From Nitrospira sp. (GTDB taxonomy: Bacteria; Nitrospirota; Nitrospiria; Nitrospirales; Nitrospiraceae): a DNA stretch of 32,914 nt. The first letter of the stretch is position 1; every line of letters begins with the position of its first letter. The DNA lies in the NCBI GenBank assembly GCA_009594865.1, contig VOPT01000062.1, positions 1-32,914 on the forward strand, read 5' to 3'. The position numbers and the translations under genes were made by a program. Positions 1 to 8,666 of the stretch are shown here, piece after piece. The notes below the pieces were generated by a model that searched no databases, was not told where the DNA came from, and worked only from the letters and a program-made list of their open reading frames with translations.

Positions 1-57
1 ACACCGACTGAACGGATGGTTCACAGGTCTACGACCTTCCTTCTGGCCAGACGACTT

Positions 58-1527
58 TCAATACGCAAAATCCAATCCCACCAACATGGTTTGCCCTCTC
101 AAATCACCGCCCGTCGGGCCGACGGCTTGCGTGCGATAACTGTTGTATTCCGCGTGCAGGGCCAAATCGGTCCGCGTGGAGTGATGAATGAAATACCGAG
201 CCAACACCGTATGGGAATCCACGTCATTGTAGTTGCCTTTGAAGACATCCGTGTTACCGTCGCCATGCCGATCGTTTCGAATCACATCATAGCGATACGC
301 AAAAAACCAGTCCGGCATGTCGAAGAACAGGGCCGGCGCATAGTCCAATTCGACGAACGCCCCGTTCCAGGACGCGTTCTGTGGCGTGGGAATCCCTTGC
401 GACGCGAACAATTGCGCGCTGTCATGTCCATGCATGATGGCGCCAAAGATGTTCCATTCTCCGTTGAAGGTCAGGCTCACGTCGACACCGATTCTCGTGA
501 ACGGCTTTCCGCTGCCCGCCACGCCCTGACAGGTCGGGCAGGTGGCGTTGACCATTGTGGGAGCTTGGCCGTAGGCTCCGAAAATGCCTACTCGATTGCC
601 GGTTACGATTCCATAGCCGCCGAACGATTGTGTGATGTGACCATAAAAATTCACATTCCGACCACCGGTTCCGCATGGGGTATTGGGCGGGCACCCGCCA
701 AGCGACCCTGAGAACGAGTTCGTCGCCAGCGCAGTCAACGAATAGCGCAGGTACCCTTCCGTAGACGGGGTTTTCACGATGCCCGAGAGTTCCCCACCAG
801 GCTGATTGTCTCCCAGCAGGAACGAGTTGGGGTTCAAATAGGAACTGGTCGAGGTGCCGCCGATCGTCGCGGTGTACGGCACACCCGGCGTGTAGTGGTA
901 CATGACGAACGGCGTATTCAATGTCGGACTGCGTTTCTCGCTGAACGGAAGATCGAGCTCAAACTTTCCGACGCGCAGATTGAGCAAATAGTTGCCGGGA
1001 TCTGATTTCACGCCGAAATAGCGCTCCAATCGCATGAGGCGCACGAACGCGCTTTCAAGATCTCCATCCGAGGCACCCGTCCCAAATCCGGCGCTGCCGA
1101 GCCCAGGCGTGTATACCACGCCGAAGGCGATATCGCGGTGCAGCGTGCCAAAACTCAGGAGGTCCAGTCCGGTGAAGCCGAATCCTCCGGTCGTCACCCC
1201 GCTGCCTTCCGTCCTCACCTGCGCGGCCTGATAGCCGACCGTCGCCCGAATCGAGACCGGCCAGAATCCCATGCCGATCCCCTCATAGACCGGCGAATCC
1301 GCGTCCGACCCCAATTGGTAGCCGCGGTCCCGGAAGAGATTGCCGAAATCGTTGAGTTTAGGGAAACCGGGAACGTGGCATACGTTGCACTTAAAATCAT
1401 ATTTACGGGCAAATGCCGGAATGGCCTCGGCCTTCTGCACCAGCCCGCTCAATTCGTAACTGATCAGCGCCACCAGGACGAGTATGGCGACGATCATCGC
1501 CCTGGCACGCAATGTGGCGTTCTTCAT
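58..1527 (-). CDS. Cyc2-like outer-membrane cytochrome-porin fusion (489 aa)
   Basis: Begins with a signal or anchor segment (residues 10-33), followed by IPAFARKYDF and a single haem c motif CNVCH (residues 47-51), then FPKLNDFGNLFRDRGY. The remaining ~420 residues are Gly/Tyr/Phe-rich alternating stretches typical of an outer-membrane beta-barrel, and the protein ends in an aromatic residue (LDFAY). One haem domain before a porin is the architecture of Cyc2 outer-membrane iron oxidases, and the PAFAR..C..CH..FP.LN.FG..F...GY signature fits that wider family. Iron oxidation itself is inference, because many relatives have no known substrate. The open frame runs upstream to 1812, but ATG at 1527 has GGAGG just before it and gives a proper signal sequence. 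It starts 40 bp after the stop of the Cys/His-cluster gene and is probably cotranscribed with it. Confidence 0.85.
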   Translation of the reverse strand: MKNATLRARAMIVAILVLVALISYELSGLVQKAEAIPAFARKYDFKCNVCHVPGFPKLNDFGNLFRDRGYQLGSDADSPVYEGIGMGFWPVSIRATVGYQAAQVRTEGSGVTTGGFGFTGLDLLSFGTLHRDIAFGVVYTPGLGSAGFGTGASDGDLESAFVRLMRLERYFGVKSDPGNYLLNLRVGKFELDLPFSEKRSPTLNTPFVMYHYTPGVPYTATIGGTSTSSYLNPNSFLLGDNQPGGELSGIVKTPSTEGYLRYSLTALATNSFSGSLGGCPPNTPCGTGGRNVNFYGHITQSFGGYGIVTGNRVGIFGAYGQAPTMVNATCPTCQGVAGSGKPFTRIGVDVSLTFNGEWNIFGAIMHGHDSAQLFASQGIPTPQNASWNGAFVELDYAPALFFDMPDWFFAYRYDVIRNDRHGDGNTDVFKGNYNDVDSHTVLARYFIHHSTRTDLALHAEYNSYRTQAVGPTGGDLRGQTMLVGLDFAY

Positions 1528-1567
1528 CGGGTCAGCCTCCCATTCACATACCGGTGTTGTTAGGTAG

Positions 1568-2428
1568 TTATTCAGGCGGAAGTTCGTCGCCGCCGGCGAT
1601 TTTCCACTCGACGTCCACCGGGCGAACGGGAAATTCAAATCGAGATTCGACCTGGGCTTTCGGAGACACCTCCAGCGGTTGCCGGATGACATGGGGTTCG
1701 TCATACACAGGCCTGGACGCGCTGAACTTGACGATGTTGAATCCCGGATGCCAGGCGACCAGGGTGTAGGAACCGGGTGGAATACCGGACATTTCGAATC
1801 GTCCTTGTTCATCCGTCACGGCAAAGTAGGGATGATCGAGGGCTGCCGCCCACGCGTTCATATGCACATGCACATCACACTGCAGCCGCAAGCCGACCCC
1901 GCGTGCCCGGCTCAGCGTGGTCGCGATTTCTCGGTTCGCCGTGGGCATCGCAATGTTAAAGAGGCTTTGTTTCTCGCTGAACAGATGTGGATTGTGGAGG
2001 ATCGGTTCGAAATTGATCAGCGCAACGTCTGCTGTGCGGACGAAGGGAATCATCTGTTGTTCAAACTGACAGACCCGCCCCGCAGGATGCGTCACGCTTT
2101 TCCCCATGCGCAGCGGATAGGCAGCCGCTGCGGCCTTACCGCGCTCCACCCGCTCGAGATACACGAGGACTTCCTGCAAGCCGTTGGTGGCCGGGTCAAT
2201 CCGCAGGGCCGGTGACGGCACGTGAGTCCCGCAGGCATCGAGATCGGCGAACACTTTGAGCGGGGGCAACTTCGGAATACTGCCCTTCCAAACCGCCCGA
2301 CCTTTGACTGTGCCGCCATCGGAGACGTCGATAATGTCGTACTCCGCATAGCTGTGAGTTGCCGCGAGACACCATGCCAGGCAGCAGAAAAGCAGAAGAC
2401 GGTAACCGCGATGTCGTCGTGGAGACAT
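1568..2428 (-). CDS. Exported carboxypeptidase-regulatory-like protein with a copper-type Cys/His cluster (286 aa)
   Basis: Signal peptide at residues 1-28 (RYRLLLFCCLAWCLAATHSYA-like, cut after Ala). The central part holds a cupredoxin-like ligand set: LHNPH (His145, His148) and CDVHVHMNAW (Cys184, His187, His189, Met190). A C-terminal Ig-like carboxypeptidase-regulatory segment follows (DEQGRFEMSGIPPGSYTLVAWHPG region, about 205-230). Proteins with a CDVH..M..W site followed by PPG.Y.L.AWH form a known but uncharacterised exported family, and metal binding is inferred. The start at 2428 is preceded by GAGG six bases upstream. In-frame ATGs at 2440 and 2446 lack a ribosome site. It sits directly upstream of the cytochrome-porin gene on the same strand, suggesting a shared periplasm/outer-membrane electron-transfer role. 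Confidence 0.8.
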   Translation of the reverse strand: MSPRRHRGYRLLLFCCLAWCLAATHSYAEYDIIDVSDGGTVKGRAVWKGSIPKLPPLKVFADLDACGTHVPSPALRIDPATNGLQEVLVYLERVERGKAAAAAYPLRMGKSVTHPAGRVCQFEQQMIPFVRTADVALINFEPILHNPHLFSEKQSLFNIAMPTANREIATTLSRARGVGLRLQCDVHVHMNAWAAALDHPYFAVTDEQGRFEMSGIPPGSYTLVAWHPGFNIVKFSASRPVYDEPHVIRQPLEVSPKAQVESRFEFPVRPVDVEWKIAGGDELPPE

Positions 2429-2476
2429 GAAAGACCTCATCGACATACCGAGGGTGGGGCGACCCAGGGCGGTGAA

Positions 2477-2514
2477 AATAAAAAAGCCCGAACCTCCGCT
2501 AGGAGATTCGGGCT
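2477..2514 (-). terminator. Rho-independent terminator of the methyltransferase transcript
   Basis: An inverted repeat pairs 2485-2492 with 2507-2514 (agcccgaa / ttcgggct). An inner ctcc/ggag stem (2494-2497 with 2502-2505) closes a 4-base loop. On the minus strand the hairpin is followed by a T-run (complement of 2477-2485). It therefore ends transcription arriving from the methyltransferase gene (stop at 2686) before the 2428 gene begins. Confidence 0.9.
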
Positions 2515-2685
2515 CGAGAGCTGATCGCTCGTTGGCCTCACTTATGTGCGCACGCGGGGAAGCGTAATCGACGATCCTCCAATGTGTCAAGTACGCAGTA
2601 GGGCCTATTCGGCATGGCACGTATTCCTTCCGTCTGACAGGCTAGACGCGGGGTTATACGACGAGCCTGCCGAGAGACATCGAGT

Positions 2686-3699
2686 CTATTTGAAGCCGAT
2701 GACCATGGAATCAGACCCGGCCAGCGGTTCCACTTTCGTGCGTGTGAAGCCGACCTTCTTCATCCACTGCCGGCAATCCGCGCCGGTGAAATCGAATCCG
2801 CCCTTGGTCTCGATAAGCATATTGAGACTCATCAACAAGCCGAAGGCATTGGTCTTTCGGGCATCATCGATCACGGCTTCATGAACGATCAAAGCGCCTC
2901 CCGATGGCAACGCTGCATAGGCCTTGCGCAACAGCATCATTTTTTCTTTGAGGTCCCAATCGTGCAAGATGTGCCCCATAATGAGCACATCCACCTTCGG
3001 CAAGGATTGCTTGAAAAAATCCCCCTCGCAAAACGTCACGCGCCGCTGCAGTCTTTTGCTTGTGACATAGGCCTCGAATACCGGCCGCACCACGGGAAGA
3101 TCCATGCCCTGTCCCTCGAGATGCCGGTGCGCCAGCGCGATTTGCACCGCCACGCCACCTTGGGCGCAGCCGATGTCGGCAAACGAGTGGTATCGTTTCC
3201 AGGGAAATTTCGCGGCAATAGATTGGGCCGTGCCCTTGCTGAGTCCGGTCATGGCTTTGAGAAATCCCTCCAGCCGCTGCGGATCGGCGTAGAGCGTGCC
3301 GAAGAAATCTCCACCGGTCCTCACTTCATTCTGCGGCTGGCCGGTACGTAGTGCTTCCGTAAGTGACCCCCAGAATCCGTAGAGCCGGGCATTACACATC
3401 TCCAGCATGCCGCCGACATAAGACGGTTTGCCGCGATCGAGAAACTGAGCGGTTTCCGGTGTGTTGGCATAACGTGTCCCGGCCCGCTTCAGCAGGCTGA
3501 GCGCGACCAATGCGTCAAAAAAATCCCGCGCGCTTCGCGGATGCAGTTGCAGCTTGGCAGCTAAAGCTTTTCCGTCGAGCCGACGCTTGGCCAACTCGGT
3601 GAACAGGCCCAGCTCCACCGCCGTCAATAGGGTCTTGGAACTCCAAAACCCGAAACCGATTTGCAGAAGTCGATCAGGAACTAATTGGCGACCGGCCAT
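2686..3699 (-). CDS. SAM-dependent O-methyltransferase, plant/AcsOMT-like two-domain type (337 aa)
   Basis: The N-terminal winged-helix dimerisation domain (about residues 10-100, [23 protein letters not shown]) is followed by a class I methyltransferase domain. SAM motif I is [10 protein letters not shown] near residue 173, and HILHDWD carries the usual catalytic His. This matches the family of small-molecule O-methyltransferases (hydroxyneurosporene/acetylserotonin type). The substrate cannot be told from sequence. ATG at 3699 is preceded by AAAGGA at good spacing. It is transcribed alone, with a clear terminator downstream at 2477-2514, and is divergent from the gene starting near 3866. 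Confidence 0.88.
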   Translation of the reverse strand: MAGRQLVPDRLLQIGFGFWSSKTLLTAVELGLFTELAKRRLDGKALAAKLQLHPRSARDFFDALVALSLLKRAGTRYANTPETAQFLDRGKPSYVGGMLEMCNARLYGFWGSLTEALRTGQPQNEVRTGGDFFGTLYADPQRLEGFLKAMTGLSKGTAQSIAAKFPWKRYHSFADIGCAQGGVAVQIALAHRHLEGQGMDLPVVRPVFEAYVTSKRLQRRVTFCEGDFFKQSLPKVDVLIMGHILHDWDLKEKMMLLRKAYAALPSGGALIVHEAVIDDARKTNAFGLLMSLNMLIETKGGFDFTGADCRQWMKKVGFTRTKVEPLAGSDSMVIGFK

Positions 3700-3865
3700 G
3701 GCAGTCCTTTCGTGGAAATGAAACCCGGTGAGAGGCTACGTCGACGCGCATTTCTCTGTCAACACAGGCAGCCATGCCTCAAATCATGACGTCCCTTCCT
3801 CCACGCAGTCGCACCGAGGATTCGCCTGGTTACTCCAGGCCATCATCCCTGCATTCGATAGGACC

Positions 3866-4531
3866 ATGGCTTCACTCATGCCCAAGGCGCTGCAAGGGGT
3901 CCTGGTCGTGCTGCTGGTGGACCGCTCGACGACGTATGAGCCGCACCTGGTCCTTCCTCCTGCGGCATTCGATCGCTCGATTGATGCCTCGGTTGAGGTG
4001 CACCTCTTTGTCGCCGCCGATGACCTTCGTTATGGACATTTCAATTATGGCGTGGTGGCCGATGGCTACACGAACAAACCACCCTCGCAACTGACGCAAT
4101 CGATTACTCGACAGGTGACGGCGGAATTGGCGGCTCAGCGCGTGTTCCGAAACGTCAGCACCTACGATTCGGTGCCAGATCTCATTCCCACGGGGCGTAT
4201 CGAACGGTTTTTCGAACACGGCCGGAGGAAACGCTGGACGTTCATCCTCTACTATTCCAACAAACTCGCCAGCCTCTTCCGCGTAAATAGTTTTAAGACG
4301 GATGGAGACATCCATCTCATATTGACCTGGCCTAAGCCAACGGAAGACGTCATCGGTTCGTACGTCGGACATTTTTCTCTTAACGAGGATTGCACGCCGA
4401 ATGGAGAAGTGCGTCCCGGCGATCGACTCAATCGCGCATTGGGGCAGATCCTCGCACAGATCCGCGACAAGATGTTCGCCGAGCCGACGCTGACGAAATC
4501 ACGCAAAACTCCGCCGCTTGCTCCTCAGTGA
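3866..4531 (+). CDS. Hypothetical protein, possibly a cell-envelope auxiliary protein (about 221 aa)
   Basis: The frame is open from a GTG at 3728 to 4531 (267 codons). I place the start at ATG 3866, which has an AGGA just upstream and a short hydrophobic stretch after it (QGVLVVLLV), but the start is uncertain. The body alternates beta-like and helical segments, with TRQVTAELAAQRVFRNV, then LIPTGRIERFFEH, then IHLILTWPKP. That layout resembles small envelope lipoproteins of the ABC-auxiliary/CsgG-like kind, although no lipobox Cys is visible. Function unknown. It is divergent from the methyltransferase gene and convergent with the quinone reductase gene. Confidence 0.6.
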   Translation: MASLMPKALQGVLVVLLVDRSTTYEPHLVLPPAAFDRSIDASVEVHLFVAADDLRYGHFNYGVVADGYTNKPPSQLTQSITRQVTAELAAQRVFRNVSTYDSVPDLIPTGRIERFFEHGRRKRWTFILYYSNKLASLFRVNSFKTDGDIHLILTWPKPTEDVIGSYVGHFSLNEDCTPNGEVRPGDRLNRALGQILAQIRDKMFAEPTLTKSRKTPPLAPQ

Positions 4532-4583
4532 GGCTGCCATCGAGATGCGATGAGACCGAGCGAACCAGAGGAGACCGGTGCGA

Positions 4584-5171
4584 TTATTGACCACGCTCTC
4601 CGAATCCCCGCATCTCGTCCAACCAGCTAGCACGCTGTTGCGCAGTCATACTTTCGATATTGCCAATGAGCGTGGCTTTTGCCGGTTTGATGCCACAGAA
4701 TTGAAGGATGTTCCGTTGTAGACTTTTGAGGCTATGGGCGCGGTACCACCACCGATACACCCATGCCGGCATGCCCATCGTCACCACGACACGCGCCGAC
4801 TTTCCGGCGAAGAACTTTTTGGCCGTGGTTCCATCAGGTTGATACTGGAAGGCCACGCCTGGGCGAAACACCTGTTCGAAGAAGGCTTTGAGGAGTGCCG
4901 GCATGGATCCCAGCCATAACGGGTAGACAATCACGAGATGATCCGCCCAGCTTATGGCCTCCTCTGCCGGTCTGATGAAATCCGGCGCTTGCCCTCTCTC
5001 GAAGTCCTCCTTTGTTCGTAGGACAGGAATTTCCAACATCGCAACGTCGACTCGCCGGACCGTGTGACCACCGTCCTCGCACCCCTTGGCATATTCGTCG
5101 GCCAATGCATGGCAAAAATGACGAGCCTGCCCGTCAGGGTGTCCCTGGATAATGGTAATACGCTTACCCAT
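4584..5171 (-). CDS. Flavodoxin-fold NAD(P)H:quinone oxidoreductase family protein (195 aa)
   Basis: Flavodoxin-2 domain over the whole length: beta1 with GHPDGQARHF (FMN phosphate side), VIVYPLWLGSMPALLKAFFE (typical of NQO/MdaB/KefF proteins) and MGMPAWVYR, then CGIKPAKATLIG. Family members are FMN or FAD dimers that reduce quinones by two electrons in the cytosol. The ATG at 5171 overlaps the end of the upstream lipoprotein gene (ATGGGTAA, 8 nt), and the ribosome site is poor, so translation is probably coupled to the lipoprotein. Length is normal for the family. Confidence 0.85.
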   Translation of the reverse strand: MGKRITIIQGHPDGQARHFCHALADEYAKGCEDGGHTVRRVDVAMLEIPVLRTKEDFERGQAPDFIRPAEEAISWADHLVIVYPLWLGSMPALLKAFFEQVFRPGVAFQYQPDGTTAKKFFAGKSARVVVTMGMPAWVYRWWYRAHSLKSLQRNILQFCGIKPAKATLIGNIESMTAQQRASWLDEMRGFGERGQ

Positions 5172-5379
5172 GGTGAGCCGGCGGCGTCACGCTTCCTTCT
5201 TGTACCATCGGGCGAAAGGATCGATCCGCCTCGCGGACGGGGCCCTGTGGCCTTTGCTCGATGCTCTGCGGGGCTGCAGGCGGGCGCTGTTGTATCTTGG
5301 GTGTTGGCGGGGCACAAGCGGCCAGTGAGAAGAACAGTCCCGTGGCAAGGCCTAAGGTGATACTGGTTGTGGCTGGCAT
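5164..5379 (-). CDS. Small Pro/Gln-rich lipoprotein (71 aa)
   Basis: The signal sequence ends in the lipobox SLAAC (Cys22), followed by a proline/glutamine-rich, low-complexity tail without a recognisable domain. The start at 5379 is decided by a very strong ribosome site (AGGAGGAAGGAG directly upstream); the longer open frame to 5613 is not needed. It ends 8 nt inside the quinone-reductase gene, so the two form a coupled pair. Function unknown; probably an anchored envelope protein. Confidence 0.7.
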   Translation of the reverse strand: MPATTSITLGLATGLFFSLAACAPPTPKIQQRPPAAPQSIEQRPQGPVREADRSFRPMVQEGSVTPPAHHG

Positions 5380-5443
5380 TCTCCTTCCTCCTCGTCCATC
5401 TTGGATCCTCTGCCCAACTTCATCATTGCTCGCTAGGCAGCGG

Positions 5444-5680
5444 TCAAGGGTCCTCACCAGGATGGGCGCAACAGACATGCCAGAACCGATGCACGGCGAA
5501 ACGCCGCAGATCGAACAGGATCTCCAACCAGCGGCCTTCGGCGAAGGAGTACTGCGGATATTTTCCGCAGTGGAAGCACCTGGATCTGGCGCGAATGTCC
5601 ACAGCGGAGGCATCGATCACTCCGGAATACGGCTTCTGCTTTGATTTTTTTCGACGGAGCGGGAAAATGAGCAGGGGCAT
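5444..5680 (-). CDS. Possible small Cys/His-rich protein (78 aa)
   Basis: Basic N-terminus (LRRKKSKQK), then RCFHCGKYP and HRFWHVCCAHPG. The Cys-x2-Cys plus His/Cys-Cys/His arrangement could bind zinc. The ribosome site before ATG 5680 is weak, and I do not recognise the family. In favour are its position on the same strand 64 bp upstream of the lipoprotein gene and the non-random Cys/His spacing. It may be spurious. Confidence 0.4.
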   Translation of the reverse strand: MPLLIFPLRRKKSKQKPYSGVIDASAVDIRARSRCFHCGKYPQYSFAEGRWLEILFDLRRFAVHRFWHVCCAHPGEDP

Positions 5681-5767
5681 CGGGCTTGCTCTTTGTCTAC
5701 GTCAGCAAGGTGTGCCTCAATCCTGGCGTCCCATCATCTGACTTCCACAGAGCCGAAGGAGGATCCT

Positions 5768-6205
5768 ATGAGGGCAACAGAATATTTCGCTCGAGGTTGT
5801 GACCCTAGCACCTTGGTCGTGAGGCAAATCATGGAGGACGCCGTTGTGACGACCAGCCCGGCATCAAGCGCCATGGGTGTGGCAGAGCTCTTGAGTGAAC
5901 AGAGCTTCGGGAGCTTGCCCGTGGTCGATGAAGATGGGATCTTGCGCGGACTCGTCACGGAATTTGATTTACTGAAAGCCGTCGAGCAGGGGAAAGATCT
6001 GCGGGCCGTGGCCGTGTCGGACATCATGACCAAGGACGTCGTGACCACCACCGAAGAGACGCCGATCATGAATCTGATTCACCTGCTGCAGGAACGGCAC
6101 CTGATTCGCGTGCCGGTGGTGAAGGATCACAAACTGGTCGGCATGGTCGCACGACGTGATGTGGTGTTCGCCTATGTGAAGGCCCGGGCAATCTACTGGC
6201 CGTAA
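5768..6205 (+). CDS. CBS-domain pair protein (145 aa)
   Basis: Two CBS motifs in tandem: VRQIMEDAVVTTSP...FGSLPVVDEDGILRGLVTEFDLL (about 20-75) and VSDIMTKDVVTTTEETP...RVPVVKDHKLVGMVARRDVV (about 85-135). Stand-alone CBS pairs bind adenine nucleotides or related ligands in the cytosol and act as regulatory sensors. No fused catalytic domain is present. ATG at 5768 follows GGAGGATCCT, a strong site, and the upstream GTG in the longer frame has none. It is isolated between the minus-strand small genes and the convergent DUF2238 pair. Confidence 0.9.
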   Translation: MRATEYFARGCDPSTLVVRQIMEDAVVTTSPASSAMGVAELLSEQSFGSLPVVDEDGILRGLVTEFDLLKAVEQGKDLRAVAVSDIMTKDVVTTTEETPIMNLIHLLQERHLIRVPVVKDHKLVGMVARRDVVFAYVKARAIYWP

Positions 6206-6266
6206 TGGCCGCGCTGCGACAGAAGCGCCATTCCGGCATGACGCCTGCGCCTTACGTCCAGCACTC

Positions 6267-6917
6267 CTAGTGGACGACGCCGGGCGTAGAGCGGGGCGGT
6301 GCCTGTTGCTCCAGCGCGTGGTGACGTGTGCATCGCGCGGCGGTCATCCACATGGTGACCATGGCGCCGCCAAACGCTGCCGCCATGTCTTTCTGAGCGT
6401 CCCATTCATCACCTTGGGTTCCGAGGTACAAACTCCCCAGTTCCGGGCTGACAATCATAGCCACGACCGCTTCAATCACCTCAAAGAACGCGCTCTGCGC
6501 AAGAATGCTGCTCACCGGCATCACATAGGACCAGCTCCCCTGCAATCCCGCCAGGCGCACCAACAATTCACGCAAGGGGTAGACCAGCAGGAGACCGTAG
6601 GCAAAATGGACGATTCGATCGAACGGATTCCGGCTTAATCCACCCATGTCTTTCAGCCAGAAGCCGAATGGGACTTCCGCATAGGTGTAATGGGCGCCGA
6701 TCGCATGGAGCACCATGAATACGGCAATGAGCCAGTAGGATGTGGCAGAAAATGCGAACCGCCGGTAGGTCAGAACAAGAACCGTCACCAGCGCGACGGC
6801 GAGCAGATTCTCCAACAACCAATCCTGGCGACTGACCGGGTTGATGGCCAACCAGATCCAGATGATGCCATAGCCGAGCAAGAGCCCCGTCGCGGGCCGG
6901 CGATGGGCGACCTGCAT
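6267..6917 (-). CDS. DUF2238 (YjdF-like) integral membrane protein, copy 2 (216 aa)
   Basis: Five to six hydrophobic segments with the family signature: HAIGAHYTYAEVPFGFW, RNPFDRIVHFAYGLLLVYPLREL, FFEVIEAV, and YLGTQGDEWDAQKDMAAA. The conserved acidic/His residues in membrane-proximal loops suggest a polar site, but the function of the family is unknown. It is a clear paralogue of the gene ending at 6961, just upstream. The chosen start (ATG 6917) gives a 43-bp gap from that gene. The open frame continues to 7016, which would overlap it. The ribosome site is weak (GGGGC). Confidence 0.8.
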   Translation of the reverse strand: MQVAHRRPATGLLLGYGIIWIWLAINPVSRQDWLLENLLAVALVTVLVLTYRRFAFSATSYWLIAVFMVLHAIGAHYTYAEVPFGFWLKDMGGLSRNPFDRIVHFAYGLLLVYPLRELLVRLAGLQGSWSYVMPVSSILAQSAFFEVIEAVVAMIVSPELGSLYLGTQGDEWDAQKDMAAAFGGAMVTMWMTAARCTRHHALEQQAPPRSTPGVVH

Positions 6918-6960
6918 CGTGCCCCGTTGCGGAATCGTTTCTCCCAGCTTATCCTCCGGG

Positions 6961-7599
6961 CTACTCTGAAAACGCCGCTTCAGACTCCAGCGCGGTCTCC
7001 GCCCCTCGGAGCGCACGCACGATCAGCAGCACCGTCATCGAAATGAGGGCGCCATAGAGTGCCGCGGCCATATCCTTTTGCGCATCCCAGATATCCCCCT
7101 GGGAGCCTAAATAGGTCACGCCCAATTCCGGATGGACTGCGCGAGCCACCCACGATTCGATGATTTCCCACAGCCCGCTCAATCCCAACACGGTCATCAC
7201 CGGGAGGTAATACACCACCCACCCTCGGATGCTCGCGCTCAGCCGAAACAGTTCCTCCATCGGATAGGCGAGCAGGAAGCCGAAACTGAAATGCACGACG
7301 CGATCGAAATGATTACGCCCGAGATGTAACACCTTGTCCATCCATACTCCGACCGGCACTTCGGCATACGTATAATGCACACCGATCGTATGCAAGGTGA
7401 GGAAGGCTGTGATGAGTGCGTAAGACGTATGCGACAGGGGAAAAAACCGGTGCGTCACCACCAAGAGAACGACGAAAAGGGCCGGAAGGATGCTCGCCAG
7501 CAACCAGAATTGAGGATCGACCGGAGCCTGTGCCATCCATATCGACACCGCCAGATACCAGAGGAGAAGCCCGATTGAGATCAGTTTGTTGTGACTCAC
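6961..7599 (-). CDS. DUF2238 (YjdF-like) integral membrane protein, copy 1 (212 aa)
   Basis: Same signatures as its downstream paralogue: HTIGVHYTYAEVPVGVW, NHFDRVVHFSFGFLLAYPMEEL, LWEIIESWVARAVHPELG, and YLGSQGDIWDAQKDMAAA. Multiple transmembrane helices. It starts with GTG at 7599, supported by AAGGAG eight bases upstream. It is first gene of a two-gene unit with the second DUF2238 copy. Having two adjacent copies suggests tandem duplication and possible hetero-oligomer formation, which is inference. Confidence 0.85.
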   Translation of the reverse strand: MSHNKLISIGLLLWYLAVSIWMAQAPVDPQFWLLASILPALFVVLLVVTHRFFPLSHTSYALITAFLTLHTIGVHYTYAEVPVGVWMDKVLHLGRNHFDRVVHFSFGFLLAYPMEELFRLSASIRGWVVYYLPVMTVLGLSGLWEIIESWVARAVHPELGVTYLGSQGDIWDAQKDMAAALYGALISMTVLLIVRALRGAETALESEAAFSE

Positions 7600-7845
7600 C
7601 TGCAGGACTCCTTGTAAAATGGTACAGGAAGGAAAGCCCCCGATCAGACTGACAAAAGGATGGAGTTACTCTACTGGATGATCCCCCGTCCTGCAACCGC
7701 CCGCGGGGTCGGCCGGCGACGTCTCTGCCACCCCTTCTTGCCTGGTTGCGAAAGCCACCTCCCGCACATCAGGCTTATCACAATTTGAACTCAGAGAGCG
7801 CGTCTCGACAGTCCCCATCTAAAAGACTCTCGCCGGAAAGAATGC

Positions 7846-7974
7846 ATGGCAGAGGTGCGAGTACAGCGCATACAGATCGTCTGGCGCGGGCGCGCCGAGC
7901 AGGCAATCGAAGCAGTACTGACCCAGGTTCCGCAGGGGCGCAGAGCAGGAACGGCGAGCGCAGGGTTTTTTTAG
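7846..7974 (+). CDS. Possible 42-aa small ORF
   Basis: ATG 7846 to TAG 7974, encoding a basic peptide starting MAEVRVQRIQIVWRGRAEQA. A GGAAAG lies a few bases upstream. It would converge with and overlap by 4 nt the end of the small zinc-ribbon gene on the other strand. Its composition is protein-like, but there is no other support. Confidence 0.25.
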   Translation: MAEVRVQRIQIVWRGRAEQAIEAVLTQVPQGRRAGTASAGFF

Positions 7975-8141
7975 GCGGACGGCCGAGCGGGAGGTTCCGG
8001 GTCTTCAATGACCGCCCCGCATTCAAGACAGCGGTACCGAGGAGGTTCGTTCTCATCGTCGCAACGGATGCGATCGATGAGTCGCATGTGAAGGCAGGTG
8101 AGGGTCCGTGCCATGGTCGGATCAAGTTGAGGACTACGCAT
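7971..8141 (-). CDS. Small zinc-ribbon-like protein (56 aa)
   Basis: Read directly from the reverse strand: ATG at 8141, TAA at 7971-7973. GGGGAGG sits six bases before the ATG, one of the strongest ribosome sites in the window. The peptide contains TCLHMRLIDRIRCDDE and PRYRCLECGAVIEDPEPP, giving Cys16/His18, Cys27 and a Cys38-x2-Cys41 knuckle. That is a plausible zinc ribbon of a small regulatory or nucleic-acid-binding protein. Function unknown. It is monocistronic, with 525 bp of apparently empty DNA upstream. Confidence 0.65.
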   Translation of the reverse strand: MRSPQLDPTMARTLTCLHMRLIDRIRCDDENEPPRYRCLECGAVIEDPEPPARPSA

Positions 8142-8666
8142 AGAGACCTCCCCGGATCGCGGCGGACGATGTACCCGTCAACGGAAAATGCGCCCCAACC
8201 CTAGCAGATTCATCAAGACTTCACACTACGAATTTTCCGCAGATTCATGCCAGACGTATACTGACACAGGAATTAGTAGCCTGACGGGATCATCCGCTAC
8301 ATATAGGGACGACCCTCCGTGAAGCCTTGAACCGCAGCAGTCGACTCCTCCGTCATCAAAGAGGAGGAATTGTGGGTCACTGCCGCCTCCACCGCAGCAG
8401 GAACGCAACTTCGCGCGGCTGCTGAAAGGGGGACGCATTCAATGCCTTCTGTCACAACCTGACGAAGAAACGTCTTGAGCCTCCACATGACCGCCCACTC
8501 GGGAACGCACGAATGGTCCACACCCTTCCAACAGCGCCGAAGAATGGAACACAAGGTTCAGCAACTCATACTGTTGATTCCGCATTTGCCGAACGCGTTG
8601 CATCATTCTGGAAGGAGTCTAACGTGTACCTGAGGCCGCACAGGGACAAGGGCCACGTATCAGAAC
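8142..8666. other. Intergenic stretch without a convincing gene
   Basis: Open frames here (for example 8297-8554 minus) lack a ribosome site and protein-like composition. There is a short 6-bp inverted repeat (8345-8350 with 8361-8366) and a repeated accgcagcag word (about 8330 and 8390), with no T-run. The stretch must carry the promoter of the small zinc-ribbon gene and the 3' end of the response-regulator transcript. Confidence 0.5.

Noticed and set aside
16..711. 231-codon plus-strand frame over the cytochrome-porin gene
   Set aside because: Antisense shadow of the barrel-coding region.
8345..8366. ctcctc/gaggag hairpin as a terminator
   Set aside because: Six pairs only and no T-run on either strand.
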